A stretch of 64,000 nucleotides of DNA, from NCBI GenBank assembly GCA_944386415.1, contig CALXAY010000003.1:18066-82065 (forward strand), written 5' to 3'. The DNA comes from an uncultured Clostridia bacterium. Lineage in GTDB: Bacteria > Bacillota > Clostridia > TANB77 > CAG-508. The translations under genes were made by a program, and so were the position numbers. How positions within the stretch are numbered: the first letter of the stretch is position 1; each line of letters begins with the position of its first letter. Below the pieces are notes generated by a model. The model was not told the DNA's origin. It searched no databases and was given only the letters and a program-made list of their open reading frames with translations. Of the stretch, positions 19,595 to 29,601 are shown piece after piece.

Positions 19595-21240
19595 TTATCC
19601 TTCTATAACATTTAATATTTGTTTTTCTAAATCTTTTATCTTTTCGTTTATTCTAAATATATCTTCATCTCTTAAATTATCATCATCAACATCTTTTCTT
19701 ACATATTCATCCATGTCTTTCATTTCACTCTTTAATTTTTCTAATCTTTCTAATATTTCTGTTCTCATTGTCTTAGGAAGTTTTCTTTCTATCTTATGAG
19801 TCATTTCTATTGTTTCTGAAATATCATAAGTTTCCCCAAAATCTGGTATAATTACTGGTATATTTGTCTCTTGTTCTATTTTATCCCTTAATACTACTTG
19901 TGATTCTTCTTCACCATGTACTAAGAATATATTTTTGGGTTTCTTTAAAAATGAATAAATAAAATTCATTAATCCTTCTTGGTCAGCATGTCCCGAATAT
20001 CCTTCTATGTATTCTACTCTTGCATTTACTGCAAATTCTTCACCAAATATTTTCACAGTTTTTGCACCATTTACTATTTTGTCTCCAAGTGTTCCTGGTG
20101 CTTGATATCCAACAAAAAGAATAGTTGATTTTGGATTCCATATATTATGTTTTAAATGGTGTTTAATCCTTCCTACTTCACACATTCCACTTGCTGATAT
20201 AATAATACTTGGTCTTGTATCTTCATTTAATGCTTTTGATTCATCTGCTGTTCTTGTAAAATGTAATCCTGGAAATTCTAAAGGATTATCTCCTCTTAAT
20301 ATTTCTTCTCTTACTTCTGGTTCAAAAAGATTTGTATTGTCTTTAAAAACTTCTGTTGCTGATATTGCGAGTGGGCTATCTACATACACATTTGCTTTCA
20401 TTAATGTTTTATATTTTCTTCTAAACTCTTCATCATCTTTTTCATCTCTTAATTTATTAATCTCATAAAGAATTTCTTGTGTTCTTCCTACTGCAAATGA
20501 TGGAATTACAACAGTTCCACCATTATCTAATGTTTCTGATACTATATTTAAGAAATCTTCAGCTTTTTTATCGTTTCTTAAATGTAATCTACTTCCATAT
20601 GTTGATTCCATAACTAAATAATCTGCATTTTCTATCATTGTTGGTGCATCTAGAAGTGGTATATCATTATTTCCTAAGTCTCCTGTAAATACTGTTTTTT
20701 CCTCTTTACCATTTTCATTTACCCAAAGTTCTATTATACTAGAACCGAAGCATGTGCCCAGCATCATTAAAACGCACATGAATCTCAGGTGTTATCTCTA
20801 TAATCTCATCATATTGAACTGGTTCAAATATTTCTAAACATCTTGCTGCTTCTTCTGCTGTATACATTGGTTCTATTTCAGGTAATCCTTTTCTTATTCT
20901 TTTCTTATTTTTCCATTTTGTCTCCATTTCTTGAATGTGTCCGGCTATCTGGCAACATCAAAGCACATAAGTCACATGTTGCTTTATGTGCATATACTTT
21001 ATTTCTAAATCCTTCTTTATAAAGTTTTGGTATTCTTCCTGAATGATCAATATGTGCATGTGTTAATAGCATAAAATCTATAGTTTTTGGATCAAATTCA
21101 AATTCTTCCTCATTTCTTTCTTCTAATTCTGATTTTCCTTGCCACATGCCACAATCTATTAAAAATCTTCTTCCACAAGCTTCTACTAAATAATTTGAAC
21201 CTGTAACTGTTTTAGTCGCTCCTAAAAAAGTTATTTTCAT
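19595..21240 (-). CDS. Metallo-beta-lactamase/beta-CASP RNA-processing exonuclease with two CGG +1 recoding sites
   Basis: With +1 shifts at 20943 and 20747 this reads as one 547-residue protein of the prokaryotic CPSF-like (YSH1-type, COG1236) family. Motif II is LTHAHIDHSGRIP (about residue 65); later metal ligands lie in NDAGHMLGSS and TGDLGNND, then MESTYG, the beta-CASP SASGMCEVGRIKHH and EGYSGHADQEG. Unshifted, the gene falls into three pieces, the middle one lacking both active-site halves. Homologues are RNA endo/exonucleases. It has an AGAGGAGG RBS and follows the amidoligase operon by 14 bp. Confidence 0.9.
20745..20747 (-). other. CGG +1 recoding site (beta-CASP, site 2)
   Basis: Coding strand ...cac atg ctt CGG ttc tag: zero-frame CGG after Leu CUU with a stop two codons on. 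The +1 reading atg ctt ggt tct agt gives G-H-M-L-G-S-S-I, the conserved metal-binding strand. Confidence 0.9.
20941..20943 (-). other. CGG +1 recoding site (beta-CASP, site 1)
   Basis: Coding strand ...cca gat agc CGG aca cat...: zero-frame CGG after Ser AGC. The +1 reading agc gga cac att caa gaa gives D-S-G-H-I-Q-E, standard in this family after the LMLP segment. Confidence 0.9.
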
Positions 21241-21254
21241 AAAAAATCCTCCTC

Positions 21255-22838
21255 TTAATAAAAAGCTTTCACTTTTTTATTGAATCTTATTGCTAAGTCT
21301 TTTTTGTTCATATTTACCTTGTTTGGCAATTCTTTTTTTTCACCAATACCATTTCCATCAAATACTTGTATATAATAATTTTCTTTTTCTTTTATTAATT
21401 TTACCTCTATATCTTCTATATTTATATTTCTATTTTGAAATAAACACTTTAGCAATTCATAATCTACATCTTCTTGCTTAGAAAATCTCTCAATTACCTT
21501 TAACTTATGTGCTTTTTCTAAGACCTTCTTTGTTTCACTTTCTACTTCTTTTTGTAATTTTTTTTCTTCGTAAATAGCATTTTCATAACTATATGGTAAC
21601 ATCAAATAATATCTAAATTCGTAAATTAATTTTAACATTTCCTGCTTTGAATCACATTTTTCTATTTTTTTATCAAAACATTTAATAAATAACTTTTGTA
21701 TTTTTAGTTTTAAATTTTCGATTTTTTCATCTACATTATCTTCATCTGCTAATGATAAATACTTTTCTTTTTCCTCTAATTCTTTTTTATATCTAACATA
21801 TTTTTGTGGATTTAATAGTTCGTTTAACTTTTCTATTTTTTCTAACTTTTTTACTCTTTCATCTGCCATCATTTTCGCAAGTATCCTCATACTAAATATT
21901 TTTTCTTCTAATGGCAATATTTCATTTCTTTTTTCGTATTCTTCTTCTAGTAAGTGTTTATTATTTATTGTTTCATCTATTATTTTTATATCATTAATTA
22001 TTTTTATTTTTTCTTCTGTTACTTTCTCCACAAATGCTTCATTATCTTCCATTTGTTCTAACTCTTTTTCCACTAATTTCTTTTGTTTTAACATTTTTTC
22101 TTCTACTTTTTTATCAAATTTTATTTCTAAATATACTGAAATTTCCTTTAATAACTCTATTAATTCACTTACTTCTTTTTTTCCATAAAGCTTTTCTAAT
22201 CTATTGTTAAATAGTTCCATATAATCTATAATAAATTCATTATTATTTATCCAGTTATTCATAAACTCATTTCCGACTAATAACAACAAATTTTGATAAA
22301 TCAAATTATGTTCTATACTTTCTATCTCTCTTGGAATAGTTGTCCATGAATATCCATTAAAATCTCTTAATGGTTCTACCTGATTTATACAAGCTCCTAC
22401 ATTTATTAAATCCGATAAAGTTTTATTTACTATAAAATAATTATCTTTTATTATTTTATTTCTTTTTGATATTTTTGCTAAACAATATAAAACTTTTCTT
22501 TCTATATTATAGCAAATTATCCTTTTCTTTTTTTTCTCAACTAAAAATGTTCTTTTACCTATAATTTCACTTTCTTTAGAATTTGGCTTTATTAATTTTA
22601 TTTCATCACAATTATTTTTTACACAATTAATTATACTTTCTATTAGCTCTTCTTTACTTACAACATCTTGTTTTACTTGTTTATAGTCCCTATATGATGT
22701 TTCTAATTTATACAATATGCTTAGGAGAATACTTTTTACATTCTCTGCATAAGCTTTTTTCTCAAGTACTCTTTCTAGTTCATTATTGTAATCTTTTTTT
22801 ACAATTTTACCTATTAATTTTTCATTTTTCTTTTGCAA
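21255..22838 (-). CDS. Large coiled-coil protein of the amidoligase operon
   Basis: About 527 residues from a TTG at 22838, which lies 7 bp after AAAGGAG. Family not recognised. It is rich in Lys and Glu, with long predicted coiled coils around residues 250-420 (KLVEKELEQMEDNEAFVEK, LKLKIQKLFIK). Residues 90-215 look globular (GKRTFLVEKKKKRIICYNIERKVLY; ISKRNKIIKDNYFIVNKTLSD). No signal peptide or membrane helix. It is the third gene after the amidoligase (23407) and a 137-residue protein (22985), so it may serve the same pathway. A REP-like hairpin stands between the two upstream genes and this one. Confidence 0.65.
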   Translation of the reverse strand: MQKKNEKLIGKIVKKDYNNELERVLEKKAYAENVKSILLSILYKLETSYRDYKQVKQDVVSKEELIESIINCVKNNCDEIKLIKPNSKESEIIGKRTFLVEKKKKRIICYNIERKVLYCLAKISKRNKIIKDNYFIVNKTLSDLINVGACINQVEPLRDFNGYSWTTIPREIESIEHNLIYQNLLLLVGNEFMNNWINNNEFIIDYMELFNNRLEKLYGKKEVSELIELLKEISVYLEIKFDKKVEEKMLKQKKLVEKELEQMEDNEAFVEKVTEEKIKIINDIKIIDETINNKHLLEEEYEKRNEILPLEEKIFSMRILAKMMADERVKKLEKIEKLNELLNPQKYVRYKKELEEKEKYLSLADEDNVDEKIENLKLKIQKLFIKCFDKKIEKCDSKQEMLKLIYEFRYYLMLPYSYENAIYEEKKLQKEVESETKKVLEKAHKLKVIERFSKQEDVDYELLKCLFQNRNINIEDIEVKLIKEKENYYIQVFDGNGIGEKKELPNKVNMNKKDLAIRFNKKVKAFY

Positions 22839-22854
22839 ATTTCTTCTCCTTTCT

Positions 22855-22886
22855 TGAGACAAATAGGGACGCCCTTTTTTGTCTCA
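22855..22886 (-). repeat. REP-like hairpin upstream of the coiled-coil gene
   Basis: Perfect 9-bp stem TGAGACAAA/TTTGTCTCA with a 14-nt loop containing GGGCGTCCCT. The loop resembles that of the RAYT REP element (GGAAACGTCCCC), but the stem is different. It ends a few bases before the ribosome binding site of the gene that starts at 22838. Confidence 0.6.
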
Positions 22887-22984
22887 TTTTTTTCTTTTGA
22901 TTTTTAATTTAACTATTTCTGAATTTTTTTATTTTATATTCTTCAATCAACAGATTTACTTATTTTATTTTTTAGTAAATTTTC

Positions 22985-23398
22985 TTAGATTCCTAACTTA
23001 TTTTTTAAAAGACTATTTGCACAAAAATTTATTATTATATAATTATCATCTAACTTTTTTAATCTTTCTTTATCAATATTGTTTTTTAAAAATATATTTG
23101 AGCTTATTTTTTCATATATTACTATATCATTATTTTTTGCTAATGACAATAAAAAAGCTTCTTCATCATAAATTATATATTGATCTTTTTCTATATCTTT
23201 TACTTTTTCACCTTTTTTTATATCTATTAAAGGCAATTTATTAAAGCTTGCATTTCTCATAGTTCTAAGTCTTAATCTTTTATATTTTTCTTCTTCATTT
23301 AGATTATAGAAGTCTTCTCCTAAAAATTGCTTTACAATTTCTTTTATATTTTCGAAACAATATTTTTCATCGTTCTCTACAATTACAATATTATTCAT
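22985..23398 (-). CDS. Uncharacterised 137-aa protein of the amidoligase operon
   Basis: A soluble 137-residue protein, not recognised. The middle part, KRLRLRTMRNASFNKLPLIDIKKGEKV, is basic; the ends are mixed alpha/beta. It starts 8 bp after the amidoligase stop and precedes the coiled-coil gene, so it is a small partner of unknown role. The length is close to that of gamma-glutamyl cyclotransferase-like (AIG2) proteins often coupled to amidoligases, but I cannot see their motifs and do not claim it. Confidence 0.6.
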   Translation of the reverse strand: MNNIVIVENDEKYCFENIKEIVKQFLGEDFYNLNEEEKYKRLRLRTMRNASFNKLPLIDIKKGEKVKDIEKDQYIIYDEEAFLLSLAKNNDIVIYEKISSNIFLKNNIDKERLKKLDDNYIIINFCANSLLKNKLGI

Positions 23399-23406
23399 AT
23401 TTTTCC

Positions 23407-25770
23407 CTATCTTTCTTCTTGTTCTTCATCTTTTAATTTTTCTATTATATCTTTTGGCACTTCTATTTCTTCAAAAACCTTTTTGAAATCTACTTTTCCA
23501 AATTTCAAACTATTTACTATTGATTCTTTTTCATTTAAAGCTTTATTTGCTTTATACCTTTCGTAATATATTTTTTGCTCTTCTTCAGTAAATAAAATCT
23601 TCATTAAAATATCCATTTTTGCATCTAAAGGTAAATCTTCTTTTAACATTTCTTTTAATGTATATATTGTTTTTTCTTCTTCTGTTAATTCTAATTTATT
23701 TTCTAATTTTTCTTCTATTTTGCCTAATTCTTCTGCTAATGCAACTGTTCGGCCAAACAAACGTATATTTTCTATCCAAATATCTGCATCTAATGTCCCA
23801 TTTGATAATCTAAATTCTATGGTATTTCTGGCATTGTTTACACTCATTAAATTAAGGCTTCTATATCTACATCTTCCAAAAATTCCTTTTGCAACTAAGA
23901 TAAACCTGTCTTTTGGTATTTTATCAAGTTCTCTGTCTCCTAATTCATATGATATAGGTTTTGCAAACTGCTCTATTCCTTTCCTTGGAAGTTCTCCTGG
24001 TTTATTTGATATTAAATAATATATTTCTTCTGCATTTCCCCATAATTCTACTAATTGTTTAAATCCTTCTTCTGTCTTTATGTAATCTGCTCCTATATGA
24101 ACATGTGCACCACATTTAGGAGTTGCTTCCATTCCAAATAGTTTTAATATTTCATTTATTCTATAAATTTCTTGCACATCTTTTTTTCTATCATGCATTA
24201 TTGGAGATGTATATTCGTTTCCTTTATTTCCTAAAGAATTATCTTTCTTACCTTCCCAATTTCTTAAATAATCTGGCAATAAATTATGTTTTTCTCCTAC
24301 TGATTCTATTTCTATTCCTATTGTCATTTCTTTTGGCAATCCAAAAGCTGTATATTTACCATTTATATTTTCTTCATCTTTTCCATAAATTAATTCATAT
24401 ATTCTTTTATATTTTTCATTTATAGTCCCTAGTGCTTTTAATTTCTTTTCTTTATCGTATATTTTATTAATAACTTCAAGTTTTGCTGATTCACTTTCTA
24501 AATATGAAAGAGCTTCTATTCTTTTATCCAAATCTGAAATTGTTTCAATTATTTTAATTTTAGAATTTTCATCTTTAAAATTTTCCAAAAAGCTAATTTT
24601 TTTATCATCTGAATCTAGACTTCTAATTATTCTTATTCTATACTCTTCATATGAAAAGTTTACTAATTGAGCTATTTTTTTATCATCGTCTCCTAAATTT
24701 TCAATAATTTCTACTTTCAGGTTTTCATCCAAGATTTCATCTAATAATTCTATTTTTTTATCATCTGACTGTAAAGAATTTATAATTGTAATTTTATTAT
24801 CATCATCTTTAATTCCTTTTAAAAATTTTATTTTTTCATCGTCACTTTCAAATCTTACAATTATTCTTGTTTTATATTGTTCTTCACTTAAATATGAAAT
24901 TGCTTCTATTAAACTTTTATCATCTCTAATAGTTCTTATTATTTCAAATCTTGATTTTTCATCTTGTATTTTATCTAAAACAGAAATTTTATTTTTATCA
25001 TTTTGTAAAGAAATGATAATTTCTACTTTCCACTTTTCTTGTGAAATATATTTTAGGCATTCTAATTTTTTTCCATCATATTTAATGCTTTTTATTATAT
25101 ATACTTTATTATTTTCATATGTTATTAGATTTAGCATTTCTACTTTTTTATTATCATCTTCTAGTCCACAAATAATTATTGTTGCATATTCCTGGTCTTC
25201 GTTAATAATAAATTTTAATGCTTCTAATTTGTTACTATCCAATTTTAGGCTTTCAATAATTGGTATTTTATATCTTGTGAATAAATAAAAATCACTTTTT
25301 ATTAATTCCATTTTTATATTATCATCTTGTATAGTAGAAGCAATGTAAACTCCAAAAGTTTCATCGTTTTCAATTTTTTTTACTAATTCTAATTTTTCTT
25401 CATCCGTATATTTTAGACTTTCTGATATTAGTCTTAATTCATAATTAAATAAATCTACTTCATTATCTTCTACTTTTCTTATTTTTTCATCATCACTAAG
25501 TAAACAAATTCTTACTGTATTTGGTATATATTGTTCGAATTTTATTTTCTCCTCATGTGAAAGATTATTTAATATTTCTTTTGTGATTTCTGTTATTTTT
25601 TCTATAAAAAATTTATGAATATTTGTTTTTTCTGTATTTATTTCTTCTAAATTTTTTCCTATTGTTTTATAAATTTCTTTTAATATTTCTAAATTCTGTT
25701 TAATTTCGGGTTCAAGTATTTCTATTTCTTTATATAAAAAGATTATTTTATCTAAATTTATTTCACTCAT
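23407..25770 (-). CDS. Amidoligase fused to a 26-residue repeat solenoid
   Basis: 787 residues. Residues about 130-470 form at least 13 tandem units of about 26 residues with pattern D-D-x-K-K-I-x-x-L-x-x-I-x-D-E-x-x-K-x-x-I-I-x-S-L, a two-helix solenoid. From about 480 comes an amidoligase domain (ATP-grasp-like/glutamine-synthetase fold family): TIGIEIESVGE, NSLGNKGNEYTSPI, PKCGAHVHIGADY, RYRSLNLMSVNNARNTIEFRLSNGTLD. Such enzymes are predicted to form amide bonds on peptides, proteins or cell-wall precursors. The solenoid probably recruits the substrate. It is the first gene of a three-gene operon with an AGGAG ribosome binding site. Confidence 0.85.
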   Translation of the reverse strand: MSEINLDKIIFLYKEIEILEPEIKQNLEILKEIYKTIGKNLEEINTEKTNIHKFFIEKITEITKEILNNLSHEEKIKFEQYIPNTVRICLLSDDEKIRKVEDNEVDLFNYELRLISESLKYTDEEKLELVKKIENDETFGVYIASTIQDDNIKMELIKSDFYLFTRYKIPIIESLKLDSNKLEALKFIINEDQEYATIIICGLEDDNKKVEMLNLITYENNKVYIIKSIKYDGKKLECLKYISQEKWKVEIIISLQNDKNKISVLDKIQDEKSRFEIIRTIRDDKSLIEAISYLSEEQYKTRIIVRFESDDEKIKFLKGIKDDDNKITIINSLQSDDKKIELLDEILDENLKVEIIENLGDDDKKIAQLVNFSYEEYRIRIIRSLDSDDKKISFLENFKDENSKIKIIETISDLDKRIEALSYLESESAKLEVINKIYDKEKKLKALGTINEKYKRIYELIYGKDEENINGKYTAFGLPKEMTIGIEIESVGEKHNLLPDYLRNWEGKKDNSLGNKGNEYTSPIMHDRKKDVQEIYRINEILKLFGMEATPKCGAHVHIGADYIKTEEGFKQLVELWGNAEEIYYLISNKPGELPRKGIEQFAKPISYELGDRELDKIPKDRFILVAKGIFGRCRYRSLNLMSVNNARNTIEFRLSNGTLDADIWIENIRLFGRTVALAEELGKIEEKLENKLELTEEEKTIYTLKEMLKEDLPLDAKMDILMKILFTEEEQKIYYERYKANKALNEKESIVNSLKFGKVDFKKVFEEIEVPKDIIEKLKDEEQEER

Positions 25771-25801
25771 TTTTTCTCCTAAAAAGACTTTTTTCCCTTA
25801 T

Positions 25802-28214
25802 CTATATCTCTTCTTTTGTTCCCATCTTTAATTCATTTAGCTTTTCAAGTGACATTAATACTTCTCTTGGTTTACTTCCTTGATATCCAGATATTACTCC
25901 TCTTTCCTCCATTTGGTCAATTATTCTTCCGTGCTCTTGCATAGCCAACTTTAAATTTTCTTTGTATAAATGATGTTGATGCTTGTCCTGTTTCTACAAC
26001 TGTTTGGATTGCATCCATTAAGAATGGGTCTGTGTCATCATCATTTTCTGCAATTTCTTTATCTGTTTTATTATTATTTTCAATACTCTCTAATATATCT
26101 TCACTATATGTCGCTGTTCCATTTGATTTTATAAAACTTACTATTTTTTCTACTTCTTCATCTGATACAAATGCACCTTGCACTCTAGATGGTTTCGGTG
26201 CTCCTGATGGGAAGAACAACATATCTCCCTTACCTAATAGCTTTTCTGCTCCTACACTATCTAGAATAGTTCTTGAATCTACTTGTGATGAAACTGCAAA
26301 TGCTATTCTAGATGGTACATTTGCTTTAATTAATCCTGTTATTACATCTACTGACGGTCTTTGCGTTGCAATTACTAAGTGCATTCCTGCCGCTCTTGCT
26401 TTTTGTGCTAATCTGCATATTGCATCTTCTACATCATTTTTAGCAACCATCATAAGGTCTGCAAGTTCATCTATAATAATTACTATTTGTGGTAATTTTC
26501 CCATTTCATTTTCTTTTTCTATTGCTTTATTATATCCTTTTAAATCGCGCACTCCTTTTTCAGCAAATTTGTTATATCTATCGTCCATTTCTTGTACTGC
26601 CCAAGCTAATGCTCCTGCTGCTTTTTTAGGATCTGTTACAACTGGAATTAAAAGGTGTGGTATTCCATTATATACAGATAGCTCTACAACTTTTGGGTCT
26701 ACCATTACAAATTTTACTTCACTTGGTTTTGCATTATATATTATACTTGTTATTATTGTATTAATACATACACTCTTTCCAGAACCTGTTGACCCTGCAA
26801 TTAATACATGTGGCATTTTTGCAATGTCTGCTAATTGTACATTTCCTGCTACATCTTTTCCAAGACCTACTGTTAATTTTGATTTATTTTCTTTAAATTC
26901 TTTGCTTTCTATTATTTCTCTAAAATGTACTACTTCTTTTTCTTTATTTGGTACTTCGATTCCAACAGCTTGCTTTCCTGGAATTGGTGCTTCTATTCTT
27001 ATTGTCTCTGCTGCTAAGTTTAATGCTATATCATCTGCTAAGTTTGCAATTTTACTTACTCTTACACCTTCTGCAGGTTTTAATTCATAACGAGTAATTG
27101 CAGGTCCTACTGATACATTTTCTACTTTTGCAGATACTCCAAAACTATATAGTGTTTTTTGCAACCTAGTTGCTGTATCTGTTAATGCCCTTGCTCCTCC
27201 TCTTAAAGTTTTTTTACTTGGCTTGCTTAAAAGTTCTACTGGCGGATATTCATAATGTTCGTCTTCTACTACAACACTATGTTCTAGTTGTAATACTGCT
27301 TTTTTCTTATCTTCTTTTTGTTCTTCTACTTCCTTAAACAAATTACTATCTATTACATCTGGTTCAATTTCTTCTTTAGCTTCCATCATTTTCTTTTTAC
27401 TTTGTTTTGTTAGTGGCTCTAAATCATCATTTGAATGATCATATTTCTTTAAACCTAACTTTTCATCTTGTGCTTCCACAATTCTTCCACCAAAGTTGAT
27501 TTTTATTTGATTATCCATTGGTTCTTGTTTTTCTTGTCTTTCTAATTTTGCAAGCTCTTGTTTTACTTTTCTTTCTTCCCTTAATCTTTTTCTTCTTTGG
27601 CTTGGAGTTTCTTCTTGTTCTTTAGCCAGATCTTCTTTTCTTTCAAATCTTTCTTCACGTTTTTCTTCTATTTTATCCATAAACATATTTATCATATCTG
27701 ATAAATTAATTCCAAATGTAAATACTAATAGTATTACAGCTATTCCTATACAAAAAATCACTGCACCTACATTTCCTAGTAATTTTGCTAAAATAACTCC
27801 TCCTACTGCACCTATTGCACCTCCACCATGTCCTTGTGAGCCATAATAATATGCATCTTTTACTACTTCTGACAATTCTTTTGAAGACTCTAACTCTCCA
27901 CTTGAAATTTGGAACACACTAAAAACAATACTAAGTGATATAATAGCAATTCCATATTGTATTAATTTAGATGTTATCTCTTCTCTTCCATCAGATGCAA
28001 GTTTAATTGCAATAGCTAAACCTCCTATTGGTAGTACGTATTGCATGATTCCCATTATTCCACCTAATATTTCATTTAATTTAATCCCTATTGTTCCTGA
28101 TTTTGTATATATTAAAACAGCTAAAAGTATACTAAGCACTATTAATGTAACTACTGCTACGTCTAATCTAGAAGCTGTTTTCTTTCTTTTCTTGTATCTT
28201 CTTTTTTTAGCCAT
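25802..28214 (-). CDS. ftsK: DNA translocase FtsK/SpoIIIE with a C-terminal CGG +1 recoding site
   Basis: 803 residues with one +1 shift at 25931. Four membrane helices (about residues 20-180), a charged linker rich in Arg, Glu and Lys (180-330) and the motor domain follow: GPAITRYELKPAEGV, Walker A IAGSTGSGKSVCIN, Walker B IVIIIDELADLMM. The C-terminal winged-helix gamma domain that reads KOPS/SRS DNA signals spans the shift: FKVGYARAGRIIDQMEERGVISG. Without the shift the gamma domain is cut in half. The protein pumps DNA at the division septum. The ATG at 28214 is chosen because GAAAGGA lies 8 bp upstream. Confidence 0.93.
25929..25931 (-). other. CGG +1 recoding site (ftsK)
   Basis: Coding strand ...gca aga gca CGG aag aat aat tga: zero-frame CGG after Ala GCA with a stop four codons on. 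The +1 reading gca gga aga ata att gac gives R-A-G-R-I-I-D-Q, the conserved gamma-domain helix. Confidence 0.92.
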
Positions 28215-28253
28215 TTCTACCATCCTTTCATTTTTACGTTTTTTAATCCTTAA

Positions 28254-28289
28254 AAAGTCAGATTTTAAATAATTTCTAAATCTGACTTT
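28254..28289 (-). terminator. Terminator between the 28297 gene and ftsK
   Basis: Perfect 12-bp stem AAAGTCAGATTT and its complement with a 12-nt loop, followed by TTTTTAAGG on the minus strand. Confidence 0.85.
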
Positions 28290-28296
28290 CTGTATA

Positions 28297-28800
28297 TTAC
28301 TTTAATTCTTTTCTACTGTTTTGAATTGTTTTTATTGTATCTTCTAATGATATTTGCATAAGGTTTAAAGCTTCAGTCATATTAGTTCCTAGTTTGTTTA
28401 ATGTTTCATTTAATACATCTTCTGTATTTGCTAGTAAACTATCTGCATATTCCTTAGTTCCCTTTGAAATTTCTCTTGACATTTCATTTGCTGTTTCTAT
28501 TATTTCTGTTTTTTGATCATATGCTTTTCTTGTTATTTCATGTTCGTCTACCATAGCAATTATTCTATTTTCTGCTTCTTTTACTATTCCATCTGCTTCT
28601 TTTTGGGCTTCTACTAATATTCTTTGTCTTTCTTCTTTTACCCATTTTGCTTGTTTTAATTCATCTGGAAGCTTTATTCTTATTTCTTTTATTAAATCTA
28701 ACATTTCCTCTTTATCAACTATTCCTTTTGATGTGAATGGAAGACTCTTACTATTTTCTAATAAATCCTCTAAAGTTTCCAATAATGTAAAAATTTCCAT
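28297..28800 (-). CDS. Coiled-coil protein, V-ATPase subunit H/DivIVA-like
   Basis: 167 residues, almost entirely helical, with RQRILVEAQKEADGIVKEAENRI resembling the repeated coil of ATP-synthase b/H-type stalk subunits and of DivIVA-like proteins. No ATPase genes are nearby. It follows rsmD by 22 bp and ends in a strong terminator, an arrangement common in clostridia where the product is annotated only as an ATPase-like protein. The function is not known. Confidence 0.65.
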   Translation of the reverse strand: MEIFTLLETLEDLLENSKSLPFTSKGIVDKEEMLDLIKEIRIKLPDELKQAKWVKEERQRILVEAQKEADGIVKEAENRIIAMVDEHEITRKAYDQKTEIIETANEMSREISKGTKEYADSLLANTEDVLNETLNKLGTNMTEALNLMQISLEDTIKTIQNSRKELK

Positions 28801-28822
28801 GGTTTTACCCCTTTCCTAAATC

Positions 28823-29371
28823 CTATTTTCTTTTTATAAAAATAAGATATACACGACCATATTTTCTTTTATTAATAATCTCTATTTCTAATTCATTCAT
28901 TTGTTTAATAATTCTTTCTTCTTCATCTGTCTCTACTATTATTAAAGTATCATTAGTTATTAATTCTAGTTCAATCATTTTTTTTAGAGATTCATAAGCT
29001 AAGTCTGTTTTATAAGGTGGATCTATATAAATAATATCTATTTTTTCATTTAATTCCTCTATCATTTTTTCATAGTTCATATTATACAAAATAGTATTTT
29101 CATTTAAATGTGTCTTCTCTATGTTCTTTTTTATTATATTAGCTGCATTTTTATCTTTTTCACAAAGAATTACTTTTTTTGCTCCTCTACTTGCAGCTTC
29201 TAACCCTATTGCTCCACTTCCTGAAAACAAATCTACAAAAACACTTTCAATTATATTATTTTGTATTATATTAAACACTGATTCTTTAACTCTATCTAGC
29301 GTTGGTCTTGTTATATTACTATCTAGCGTATATAATTTTGTTCCTCTTGCTTTTCCACTTATTATTCTCAT
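28823..29371 (-). CDS. rsmD: 16S rRNA (guanine966-N2)-methyltransferase RsmD
   Basis: 182 residues. It uses S-adenosylmethionine to methylate G966 of 16S rRNA. Visible motifs: RIISGKARGTKL (N-terminus), RPTLDRVKESVFNII, FVDLFSGSGAIGLEAASRGA (SAM loop) and the catalytic DPPYKT. The gene is complete. Its first two thirds and 150 bp of upstream DNA are copied almost perfectly at 32778-33398. Confidence 0.96.
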   Translation of the reverse strand: MRIISGKARGTKLYTLDSNITRPTLDRVKESVFNIIQNNIIESVFVDLFSGSGAIGLEAASRGAKKVILCEKDKNAANIIKKNIEKTHLNENTILYNMNYEKMIEELNEKIDIIYIDPPYKTDLAYESLKKMIELELITNDTLIIVETDEEERIIKQMNELEIEIINKRKYGRVYLIFIKRK

Positions 29372-29522
29372 ATTTAAACCCTCTTATGATGATATTATTT
29401 TATTCTTTTTTTTTCAAACGGTCAAGACCATTAATAGAAATGTAACATATATTTAACAGTTCTGTAATATTATCACTAAAAAGTAAAAAAATAGTAAGTA
29501 TAAAACTTACTATTCCTATTTT
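28900..29522. repeat. Direct repeat, rsmD copy A (623 bp)
   Basis: This segment holds the 5' two thirds of rsmD, its upstream region and a terminator. It matches 32778-33398 in direct orientation with about four substitutions and two single-base gaps that I could see. The two copies bracket 3.2 kb with two surface-protein genes. Confidence 0.93.
29490..29514 (-). terminator. Terminator after the DUF4832 gene
   Basis: 10-bp stem AATAGTAAGT/ACTTACTATT with a 5-nt A/T loop, followed by TTTTTTA on the minus strand. It lies within the duplicated segment, and an identical copy ends the gene at 33412. Confidence 0.85.
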
Positions 29523-29601
29523 ATAAATCTATGTGTATAAAAAATCCCAAGTTTTGTAGCAATCATACTTTTCATGTTTTATCAACTCAATTTTTATTTA
29601 A

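Noticed and set aside
23407-25770. CRISPR-like or DNA-level tandem repeat in the amidoligase gene
   Set aside because: The periodicity is in protein sequence (26 residues) with varied DNA; there are no conserved DNA repeats with spacers.
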